This document shows, in pieces, positions 45,101 to 50,392 of a stretch of 50,392 nt of DNA. Origin of the DNA: Prosthecobacter debontii (GTDB taxonomy: Bacteria > Verrucomicrobiota > Verrucomicrobiia > Verrucomicrobiales > Akkermansiaceae). Both the position numbers and the translations under genes were made by a program. Every line of letters begins with the position of its first letter. Position 1 is the stretch's first letter. The notes under the pieces were generated by a model. That model worked only from the letters and a program-made list of their open reading frames with translations. It made no database searches and was not told where the DNA came from. The stretch is taken from positions 1 through 50,392 of the forward strand of contig CAMBTP010000019.1 of the NCBI GenBank assembly GCA_945870855.1, read 5' to 3'.

Positions 45101-47378
45101 TTTCCGCTGCCTTCACGCCGACCGTGAAGGGATTGAGATAACCCGCGGGGTAATAATTGTCACCGCTAGCGATGTAACCAGCCACCGAGTATCCTGCGGG
45201 CGGCTCGATGCGCGCCCCCACTTTCACCGTGGCGGTGAGGTCGAGCACGCCGTCCGCGTTGGTGTCGTTGATGGTGGCGACCGCCGGGGTGGCGGTGAGC
45301 GGGCCACTGCCATCTGGATCCGGCAGGGCCGGGCTGCCGAGCAGGCTTTGCGACTGGATGTAAACCGGCACATACCAGGGCACACTGCTTGAGGTGAACT
45401 TGAGCAAACTGCGGTTGGTCTTATCTGCGGAAGCGCTGAAGTCCGCCAACAGTCGCTGAGTGGCCACATCCAGCGAAACCTCGGCCTCGGCCGGATCGTC
45501 CTGGAAAACCACCGAAGGCGCTTTTGCCGCGTCGAAGATCGGCCCGATCGCAATCCCGCTGCCGAGATCGGTCACCGTGATGGGCTCGTAGTCTTCCAGG
45601 CTGGTAGGCCAGACCTGGATGTATTTGGCGGAAATCTTCGGCCAGCGGATGCTCATGCCCGGGGTGGCAGGCGCGGCGAGAAAGTGGATGGCCAGATCCT
45701 GCGACTCCAGCCAGAAGATGTTGATGTTGTCCGGGTTGGAATTGGCGCGCTCCGCATGATAGACCAGCATGCCGTTGGGCAGGGCAGAGGTGCCGTAGAG
45801 TGGCTTGCCGGTGTTGCTGGTGTTGGTCACGACGGAGGGCCTTAGCAGATCATCGCCGGCCTGCGCTGCGCCCTCACGCGGCAGAAGTTGCTGGCCGAGC
45901 GGGGTCTCGATTTCGACCGACTCCATCTTTTTCCTCACGCTCACCACATCGGCACCCAGGAAGGCGCGTGCACCGGTGCTGGCATTTTCCGCGCCCAGGT
46001 ATTCCACGAACACCATGCCCTCCTCGTTGTAGGCGCGGAGAGTCGCGCTGCCGAAGCTGTTGTCATACCACAAGGTCCGCAGCTCGGCCGGAGCGGATGC
46101 CCCATCGGCGGCGGGGCTGGAGCCCGTCGGAACATACTCGGCAGCCACGTGGCTGGCCATGTAGCTGTTGTAAACCACATTGGCCGCCTCGATCCGGCCC
46201 GTCGGAATCTCAACCTTGGGACCGGTGAAGGAGTTCTCGGTCCAGTAGATCGTGCGCTGCGGCACGGTAGGCGCTGAGGCTACCGAAAACACCTCGGTCT
46301 TGAACTTGTAGGTCGGCGTGGACTCGCCTGCTGCACTGGTATCTGGAACATTGGAAACCCAGGTGATGGTGACCCGGCCCGGCTGGGTGGCGAAGACCTT
46401 GTCCGCATGCGGGCTGTAGTAGTAGAGCTCGGGGGCCGCAAACGGATGATTCGTAGCGCTCGTGATCGTTACATTCGGCTTGCTGCGCAGGGTGATGTTG
46501 AGGCCATCCACGATGTCCACCCGCTGCCCGAGCAGGGTGGCGCCGCTCACCAGACCATCCGGCACGGCGGCCACCGTGACCACCCGGCTTTCCGGCGAGG
46601 CGCTGGTTACGGAGACGGTGCCCTGTGGGAGCAGCGGTTGGCTGGCACCGTTCAGATTGGCCGTGTAGGCGCTGGAAAAGGTTTCGCCGGGCTGGACCGG
46701 CTTCGAGCGCCAGTAGTTCGCCGAGGTGACCGTGCCACTCCACGAGACCTGGGGACGCTCGATCACATCGCCGAAAGAGAAGCGCGGCACGCCGGAGGCC
46801 AGGCTGTAGCCACTGGACGAGCGGGCGAGCAGGACGGTGACCTTGGGCACGGCGGGAATGGTTCTGTCCTCCGCCTTCGGATAGCGGGTTGCTGCGGTGC
46901 TGCCAAGGGTGCCGGCGGTGTTGGCGTTGGTGGAGGTGATCAAACCACGGCTATCGATCCCCGCACTGCTCAGCGAGGTGCCGCCGACTCCGGCGTATTG
47001 CGGGGTGGTGGTGCCAAGGCCCGTGGGAATGCTCGGTCCGGCGATGGTGACCTCGGGCGGGGCGGTGTAGCCGCTGCCGCCACTGTTGATCGTGATCGAG
47101 CTGACGCGCCCAGCCGTCAGCACCGCCGTGGCCGTGGCGGTGTTACCCGAGCCGCCCGGCGCGCCGATGATAACGACCGGGGCCGAGGTGTAACCCAGCC
47201 CGCCGCTGCGCAAGGTGATGCTGGTGACCGTGCCGCCCGAAACCGTGGCAAAGCCGCCTGCCCGCCGCGCATCGAGCAAGTTGGTGGCGCCTCCTTGGAT
47301 TTCATATTGGGCATGCGCCAGCGGAGCCAGCAGCAGCGGGCCCAAGGTGGCAATCAGGAGCAGAAATCGGGTGTTCAT
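39153..47378 (-). CDS. giant 2741-aa exported protein, C-terminal third loosely Tc-toxin-A-like
   Basis: The signal peptide is MNTRFLLLIATLGPLLLAPLAHA. GxGYTxxPxVxI repeats occur at about 55-115 and 990-1135. Long beta-rich regions cover most of 120-1650, and a region around 1700-1850 is mixed. From about 1960 it is helical (HFEQIYQRALRATLNAKGAF, QVALLESVQQVQVLQKRMTR), with a hydrophobic segment at about 2243-2267 (KTVALIAYNILGVTAVGF) between coiled-coil-rich stretches, then YTYLAAKSYDYETG. The last 210 residues are beta-rich and end with WNTRWKIVIP and VKDIKLFLRTYS. This order loosely resembles TcA subunits of insecticidal complexes, but I recognise no family firmly. Long antisense frames over it are codon-bias shadows. 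Confidence 0.85.
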   Translation of the reverse strand: MNTRFLLLIATLGPLLLAPLAHAQYEIQGGATNLLDARRAGGFATVSGGTVTSITLRSGGLGYTSAPVVIIGAPGGSGNTATATAVLTAGRVSSITINSGGSGYTAPPEVTIAGPSIPTGLGTTTPQYAGVGGTSLSSAGIDSRGLITSTNANTAGTLGSTAATRYPKAEDRTIPAVPKVTVLLARSSSGYSLASGVPRFSFGDVIERPQVSWSGTVTSANYWRSKPVQPGETFSSAYTANLNGASQPLLPQGTVSVTSASPESRVVTVAAVPDGLVSGATLLGQRVDIVDGLNITLRSKPNVTITSATNHPFAAPELYYYSPHADKVFATQPGRVTITWVSNVPDTSAAGESTPTYKFKTEVFSVASAPTVPQRTIYWTENSFTGPKVEIPTGRIEAANVVYNSYMASHVAAEYVPTGSSPAADGASAPAELRTLWYDNSFGSATLRAYNEEGMVFVEYLGAENASTGARAFLGADVVSVRKKMESVEIETPLGQQLLPREGAAQAGDDLLRPSVVTNTSNTGKPLYGTSALPNGMLVYHAERANSNPDNINIFWLESQDLAIHFLAAPATPGMSIRWPKISAKYIQVWPTSLEDYEPITVTDLGSGIAIGPIFDAAKAPSVVFQDDPAEAEVSLDVATQRLLADFSASADKTNRSLLKFTSSSVPWYVPVYIQSQSLLGSPALPDPDGSGPLTATPAVATINDTNADGVLDLTATVKVGARIEPPAGYSVAGYIASGDNYYPAGYLNPFTVGVKAAENGAIIPVNALPGKNQLTIWWFKEVAAPSDKFASFHLPSVVGRYTVEYPTDAPQLVIASGIGTGDLGPSQQAGSVYVQNDATQAGFNPNEEHAFLLGSRAYALRDDLNASSSTSQPFVLLAYTSAVDQRPSMDAYKVLRDTFAYPLRYDAIAGTKVQPPGPLIALPLPLDANGEVMNVEVNPIPDPAAHGSAPDAYDAFTFEDRQGYHWLFRGAHAKTSAAATATRSGSGVSAIALSVKGAGYTTAPSVTVAPPASGTTATATATLGGLTAASFTITPGTKTYSVAPTVTISGGGGTGGNATAVLSNGLVTGIQMVSNGTGYTTTPTLTFSGGTQLAAGTAPTALGNTNGFCVTSITVTSAGSGYTAAPEVKIAPPVSFGMRFFYNSLPGFFEPSLSLTDQRPVGTVMPFIADTGNDVPVALTYQPKWPDDPTLPIAQQKIVPVLQTAQTLTLPKASAVAGQLPQVRGSSSAQVIYQQSIANTGTTTESAILHDPTRQKQFLMTTGMLDKLPPSVLTTVYAGKTYFQSLPPHLQQRFYYDPTLGTKGGLVLKGEFVDEIAGEDYLHLNVLGTADLALLQALCPSSDNSYKSLWDTAINQLATQLETSSEDPAAPGSYEVDGAKDSRVIDKSTLVDIRDPDTAVDSYALTATGNGSGYVVLMLENGEAFTDSGNPPTMQVLKVDPSLYTGDLKVLLASNPLDEQVTLRHSGDYAGKPELYEFQWRYGYPTGGTNPAITGDNINTVSSTSTWLKPAGVLGSSILVGGSPTATISDPAVLMGDTYFTLNYRKIGGTWSGWTPPVLVEGWIKRVLAKINPFNQRMSDLSSNAVNTDVSLLTQAGKRWEGDIALNLENINEVGLIEIYETVLNRGKSFTIGSSIDFNSANSALILAAGYLNDLYTILGNEAYADAANPTISIDDSTSATEVNTSRFSFEGQVRSSLDEELALLKGRDDFVNPGTGTAPAYNRLWWNYTRGINSGEVLYATNYNIKEKAGSSTENGVVDAADAQRMFPQGHGDAYGHYLTALKGYYKLLTHPYFTWTTSAEDVTVLGQSVQIDYKDERKFAAAAANAASTATQTVALVHRQSYLDDPAAGWSHLRDGEVNPRTGVTRNQGLDEWVARSAQGSFLNWVAGNALLPARDTDPNHSGVQIIDRTTVPELGQLVAAASSFQTTIDNANARLNPLGLSPGAIAFDISPSKLQAGESHFEQIYQRALRATLNAKGAFNQAARMTRLLRNQENQIADANTAIVDQEIAFDNELQDIFGSPYPGDVGPGKTYAQGYEGPDYENWFLVDRPTDLVDTSEEVRLTIAVPTGIEDFSTRSHDGYTSETLAAHFLAGPAGTATGSTQKTVTVRPGQIAQWAHEFGGSNFGQRAVTGSLQQALLDSHQAQVALLESVQQVQVLQKRMTREQQLFNDLVATHNRIDSNRADFSTEYARLVGIQDDLENTALSMNALADQIYNTSEASREFLPRVLGLANDVTAPVRGTIKTVALIAYNILGVTAVGFEAAANNYDKQIQQKFVEFDAALEAIGFNYEQKQQYYEYELLYRELMAAHFEVAQLATDYQRANEQVRNVLADAGDILSLRETFRMRAAAKVTGYRTNDLTFRTFRNEALEQYRTLYDLAGRYTYLAAKSYDYETGLLGTTAGQQVISNIVASRALGDLSGDQPQATVSTLGDAGLAGTLAQLNADFSVAEGRLGINNPDPYGTLFSLRGELYRIRTDETTTSDDDAWKQTLQQHIVTDLMADPDVARYCNNIKKPGGSRVPGIVISFGSTIDHSDNFFGLPGAAGDHGYSPSSYATKISSAGIVLDGYVGMDPYAIGTPGAGGPASSAANALRATPYVYLIPCGSDRMLAPPLGDTNTLRTWTVHDQALPLPYNLGASAFNTTNFFNANGTLSEQPWILRKHQAFRPVSDPAFFYSNIPAEYTNTRLIGRSVWNTRWKIVIPAYTLLSNEQEGLNRFVASVKDIKLFLRTYSNSGN

Positions 47379-47467
47379 AACGGTTAAAAAAGGGAGGCAG
47401 GCGCGGCAACGGCGATGAATGGCAGGCGGCGCATCGGGTCAGATGGGACAAAGTTTTCCGCTACGGC

Positions 47468-48763
47468 TCAGCGCGGGCCGATGGCGATGAAAGTGAATCC
47501 CCGTCTAAATGCCCCGATTCCGCTTAAAGAACCGCCAGAGAAAAAAGAGGAGCTGGTAATGCCAGTGACACCTTGAACCCAGCCGTCAGTTGTGAGCGGT
47601 GAAACGACCACCGAAGGTGCTGAGCTAAAAGGCGTGTTGAAACTAACTAACAAGCCGTTAGGCACAGTCAACGACACGGAAAAACCGGAACCAGCTGTAA
47701 TAGTGCCATCTGTACTAATCGTCCCCCGCACGATGCGGAGGTTTTCGACGGTGGTCGCTGTATTGGTGCCGAGGTCGGCCCCCGTAACGCTGCCATCGGC
47801 GATTTCCGAAGCGCCCACCGCGCCGGCGGCGATGTTTCCAGCTACGACGGTGTCGGTTGCTATTTTAGCTCCGGTGACCGCGCCGGCGGCCATGTCCGCC
47901 GTGGCGATTGAGCCATCGAGAATGCCAGTGGACGTGACGGCCCCTGCGGCGAGATTACCCGCAGCAATCGTGGCCGAAGCGATTTTGATGCCGGTGACAC
48001 TCGCATCCGCGAGCTTGGCGGTGGTCACATTCAAATCGGCGATTTTGGCGGTCGTGACATTGGCATCAGCGATTTTGGCGGTGGTGACACTGGCATCCGC
48101 GATTTTGTCGGTGGTGACATTCAAATCGGCGATCTTGGCGGTGGTGATGTTGAGGTTGCCGATATTGGTGGTGAGCACGGCATCCGTCCCGAGTTTCGCG
48201 TTGGTGACGGAGGCGGCAGCGAGCTGGGTGGAGCCGACCGCGCCGGTCGCGAGCATGGCGGAGGAGATGGCATTCGCATCCACGGACTCGGCCACCTTGG
48301 CCCGGAAGGCGTAGGAGGAGGTGACGAACTGCTGGCGCGGGGAGATTTCGTTGTCCACCGCTGCGGTGCCGTCATCGATGGTCACGCCGAGGTAGCGCGT
48401 CGCGGCACCGAAGACGCTGGGGGTGCTGATTTTCACCGTGGGGACGCCCTTGGTGCTCTCGCTGTAACCCAGGGGAGTGCCGGTGGTGGCGGCTCCCGCG
48501 CCGATGAGCGCGCTGAACTCGCCGTTGGCGATGGTGACCACCTGCTGCTCGGAATAGAGCAGGTTGGCCGTGAGTCCGTTGGAGGGATGATCCCAGACGC
48601 GGAAGGTGATGGTGCGGTTGACCGGCGTGCCGGCCCCGATGGCGGTGCCGTCGGCATTGAGAGCGCGGCCCTGATAACTCAGGAAATCCGGCACGGCGGT
48701 GGTCTGGGCGTGGGCGCTCTGCAACAAACAGAGGCTGGCGAGGAGTGAGACGATTCGTTTCAT
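47468..48763 (-). CDS. exported fibre-like protein with decapeptide repeats
   Basis: 431 aa with a signal peptide (MKRIVSLLASLCLLQSAHA). Residues about 25-150 are the same head module as in the 681-aa fibre (FLSYQGRALNADG, ATRYLGVTIDDG, QFVTSSYAFRAKVAESV). About 165-335 is a run of ten-residue repeats of the form ITTAKIADLN / VTTAKIADAS, then degenerating to AAGAVTGAKIATD-type units, a likely fibrous beta-helix shaft. The C-terminal 80 residues (VSFNTPFSSAPSVVVSPLTTDGW) resemble a small H-type-lectin-like tip, tentatively. It is upstream of the giant gene with an 89-nt gap. Probably a surface or secreted adhesin-type fibre. Confidence 0.78.
   Translation of the reverse strand: MKRIVSLLASLCLLQSAHAQTTAVPDFLSYQGRALNADGTAIGAGTPVNRTITFRVWDHPSNGLTANLLYSEQQVVTIANGEFSALIGAGAATTGTPLGYSESTKGVPTVKISTPSVFGAATRYLGVTIDDGTAAVDNEISPRQQFVTSSYAFRAKVAESVDANAISSAMLATGAVGSTQLAAASVTNAKLGTDAVLTTNIGNLNITTAKIADLNVTTDKIADASVTTAKIADANVTTAKIADLNVTTAKLADASVTGIKIASATIAAGNLAAGAVTSTGILDGSIATADMAAGAVTGAKIATDTVVAGNIAAGAVGASEIADGSVTGADLGTNTATTVENLRIVRGTISTDGTITAGSGFSVSLTVPNGLLVSFNTPFSSAPSVVVSPLTTDGWVQGVTGITSSSFFSGGSLSGIGAFRRGFTFIAIGPR
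47985..48140 (-). repeat. 30-bp tandem repeat in the fibre shaft
   Basis: Consecutive 30-bp units, on the plus strand starting ATTTTGGCGGT and continuing GGTGACA-TGGCATC, encode the decapeptides VTTAKIADAN/S/L. Several units are nearly identical, so copy number may vary. Confidence 0.85.
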
Positions 48764-48782
48764 GGTAGTTTTAGAGTTACAG

Positions 48783-48822
48783 GTCAGAAGTGAGAAGTCA
48801 GAAGTGAGAAGTCAGAGGGCGG
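48783..48822. repeat. 14-bp tandem repeat in the fibre-gene leader
   Basis: GTCAGAAGTGAGAA occurs twice in tandem (48783-48796, 48797-48810), followed by GTCAGAGGGCGG and a second AGAGGGCGG nearby. It fills the 84-nt gap between the partial upstream gene and the 431-aa gene, directly before the latter's start. Confidence 0.8.
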
Positions 48823-48847
48823 AGGTTAGAGGGCGGTATTTCAGTTT

Positions 48848-50392
48848 TTACTGGGTCAGCGTGCCGATCTCAGACACGCGGCGGAGGGTGAAGGTGCCGG
48901 TGACCTGGAGGCTTTCCTTGTGCAGGCCGCTGATCACCTCCGCGTAGGTGCCGGCGATGACGCTGCCGCCGTAACCAATGGGCGAGACCCATTCCGGCGG
49001 CGTGGCCGCAAGGGTGAAGGTGACGGCCCGGCTGATGTCGTAGCTTTCCTGACCGGAGACGAGGGCGGTGCTGCCGCTCTTGTTGTCGTGATCCGGGTGA
49101 TACTGGTGGACGAAGGGGCTGGCGGGATCGTTGAACGGCGTGGCGATGGTGCAGGACAGGCTGCTGCCGGCGGTGAAGCTGCCAGACGTGGCAAGCACCC
49201 GGTCCAGCGGCATATGCGCGGCGACGATGCGGCTGGCGCTGGCCTTGTCGGCGGAGCTGAGATTGATCTCCAGCGGCGTGATGCCGTCCTGCGGGGTCTG
49301 CCCGGTGAGCTTTCCGATAAACACCTGGGACAAAACGCGGGCAGCGCCGGCATCATCGACGTGGACGATGTAGCGCAGCGGGTAGCCCTGCGGGGTGGAC
49401 GTGTCCGTAAAGCCCGGCACTTTGCTTTGCACCCCGCCGACGCTAGCCTCGCCGATCCACAATCCTGCCAGCGAGGCCTTGCGCGCAGTGACCGGCAGCA
49501 GGATGTCGTAAAGGTTGGCGCTGTCGGTGAAACGCAGCAACGAGGCGAAAAACGCATTGGCGCCCGCACCCGTCATGCTGGCGGCGCCGCGGTCGATCCC
49601 GAAGGTCAGCTCGACGGCGGCATTCGGCCCGACCACTTCGGCAAAGGCGGTGCTGATCGGCGTCTCGGTCCAGGAAGCCGTGCTGGCGTTGAAGACGCGG
49701 CGGGTGACAGGAACGGCCGCGATGACTTGCTCCTGCCCCGTGGGCGCATTGGAGGAGGACACCGGGGCGATGGTCACCGTGCTGACCGCGGAACTGCGGT
49801 TGAGCAGGCGCATCGTCACCGTCGAGCCGGTGCGGCCGAAGTCGATCCCCGAGCCATTGCTCAGGCTGATCTCGATGGGAGCGTAAAAATCCCCGACGAC
49901 CTTGGTATCGAACCAGTAGGCCTGGTTGCGGTCGAGCCTTTCAGTGGAGGTGGAAAACACCTGCTGCGGATTGCTAGGGCCCAGATCGCCGCCGACGTAT
50001 TTGTAAATTTTCACATTCGAGGCGATCGCGGCCGGGAAGGTGGCGAAGTAGGAGCCCGTCGTCGGAAAGAGGCCGCCGTTTTTCAAACTCGGGAAGCCCA
50101 TCAGGTTCGCGCCATTGCGGACCCAGTTGGCGCTGGGCGGCAGGACGCGCTGCGGGATGGTCACGCTGTAGGTGGTGGAGGCGGTGCCACTGCATTTCAC
50201 CAGATAGGCGGTCTGCCCCACCAACTGGCCGAGGGAATTTGATGATCCACCGCGCACCCAAGTGCTCCACTCCGCCGTGCCCGCAGTTGGGATGAGCTGG
50301 GAAGTGGTGAACTGGACTTGGTCCGGGTTCGGGTTCCAACGCCAGACTTCCTGCACCTCGGGAAAGGATGCAAAAATCGTTTCCGGCGTGGC
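48848..50392 (-). CDS. large beta-rich protein, 5' end outside the window
   Basis: 514 residues are visible and the frame is open to the window edge, so the start lies beyond 50392. The visible part is Ser/Thr/Gly-rich and beta-strand-like (VWRWNPNPDQVQF, LGQLVGQTAYLVKCSG, WVRNGANLMGFPSLKNGG, QAYWFDTKVVGDFYAPIEIS), with a C-terminal domain (PLRYIVHVDDAGAARVLSQVF, FVHQYHPDHDNKSG, GTYAEVISGLHKESLQVTGTFTLRRVS). I recognise no named family. It is the first visible gene of the minus-strand exported-protein cluster, 84 nt from the fibre gene. Export cannot be checked without its N terminus. Confidence 0.75.
   Translation of the reverse strand, partial: ATPETIFASFPEVQEVWRWNPNPDQVQFTTSQLIPTAGTAEWSTWVRGGSSNSLGQLVGQTAYLVKCSGTASTTYSVTIPQRVLPPSANWVRNGANLMGFPSLKNGGLFPTTGSYFATFPAAIASNVKIYKYVGGDLGPSNPQQVFSTSTERLDRNQAYWFDTKVVGDFYAPIEISLSNGSGIDFGRTGSTVTMRLLNRSSAVSTVTIAPVSSSNAPTGQEQVIAAVPVTRRVFNASTASWTETPISTAFAEVVGPNAAVELTFGIDRGAASMTGAGANAFFASLLRFTDSANLYDILLPVTARKASLAGLWIGEASVGGVQSKVPGFTDTSTPQGYPLRYIVHVDDAGAARVLSQVFIGKLTGQTPQDGITPLEINLSSADKASASRIVAAHMPLDRVLATSGSFTAGSSLSCTIATPFNDPASPFVHQYHPDHDNKSGSTALVSGQESYDISRAVTFTLAATPPEWVSPIGYGGSVIAGTYAEVISGLHKESLQVTGTFTLRRVSEIGTLTQ

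Noticed and set aside
39231..50242. Long plus-strand open frames (458, 440, 584, 326 and 440 codons)
   Set aside because: All are antisense to the exported-protein genes, give low-complexity Gly/Arg/Val/Glu-rich translations and lack domain patterns. They are codon-bias shadows.
35280..50392. Prophage
   Set aside because: Fibre-like and S74 domains alone are not enough. There are no capsid, terminase, portal, tail-tube, lysis or integrase genes, and the fibre proteins carry Sec signal peptides.

Overview
The window most likely comes from a bacterium of the phylum Verrucomicrobia, order Verrucomicrobiales (close to the Luteolibacter/Akkermansiaceae group by the look of the 16S rRNA). This rests on my recognition of the 16S conserved blocks and of families typical of the PVC group: a giant sorbosone-dehydrogenase-like/HEAT/cytochrome c protein, verrucomicrobial exported proteins, and S74 fibre proteins. 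No database search was run. The window opens inside a 16S gene and ends inside a gene on the minus strand.

Layout. 1-4827: rRNA operon (partial 16S, tRNA-Ala, tRNA-Ile, 23S, 5S, terminator), with a boxA and a long-range 23S processing stem. 4900-9731: a fungal-STR2-like cystathionine gamma-synthase, secG with a repeat tail, a rhomboid protease and a secreted C39-like protein. 10070-16672: a compact plus-strand run, fabF, rsmI, a VanW/glycosyltransferase-like fusion, a DUF6172 gene, hemC and a cobA-hemD fusion, with two 4-nt overlaps. 16673-17909: repeat island holding a DUF433/DUF5615 toxin-antitoxin-like pair and what looks like a decayed scrap of an mfd 3' end. 17910-24137: minus-strand mfd, an N-formylglutamate-amidohydrolase-like gene, pfkA and an S11 D-Ala-D-Ala carboxypeptidase. 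24268-25334: RNase P RNA, then a tandem cluster of the same repeat. 25378-33884: the 1385-aa dehydrogenase/cytochrome protein, then a plus-strand run of a small membrane protein, a GH13 enzyme, an arabinose-5-phosphate isomerase and a flavoprotein. 33885-34760: gene-free spacer packed with several palindromic repeat families. 34761-35270: a GNAT acetyltransferase between short direct repeats.

35280-50392 is the accessory part. Six consecutive minus-strand genes encode exported or membrane-anchored proteins: an incomplete protein of at least 514 aa, a 431-aa fibre-like protein with decapeptide repeats, a 2741-aa giant, a 192-aa anchored protein, a 681-aa RCC1/S74 self-processing fibre and a 322-aa TSP3-like protein. 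An in-frame autotransporter-like remnant follows. The two fibre proteins share an N-terminal head module. The last third of the giant has a layout (helical bundle, hydrophobic segment, C-terminal beta domain) that loosely recalls Tc-toxin A subunits. I regard this as the best candidate for an undescribed surface or secreted system.

The second main theme is palindromic repeats. A 172-bp element is present in four full copies and one 149-bp copy. Other palindromes share its outer frame (GGTAGGG, palindrome, CCCAC). Pieces of this intergenic repeat material appear to lie in frame inside mfd and to be translated.
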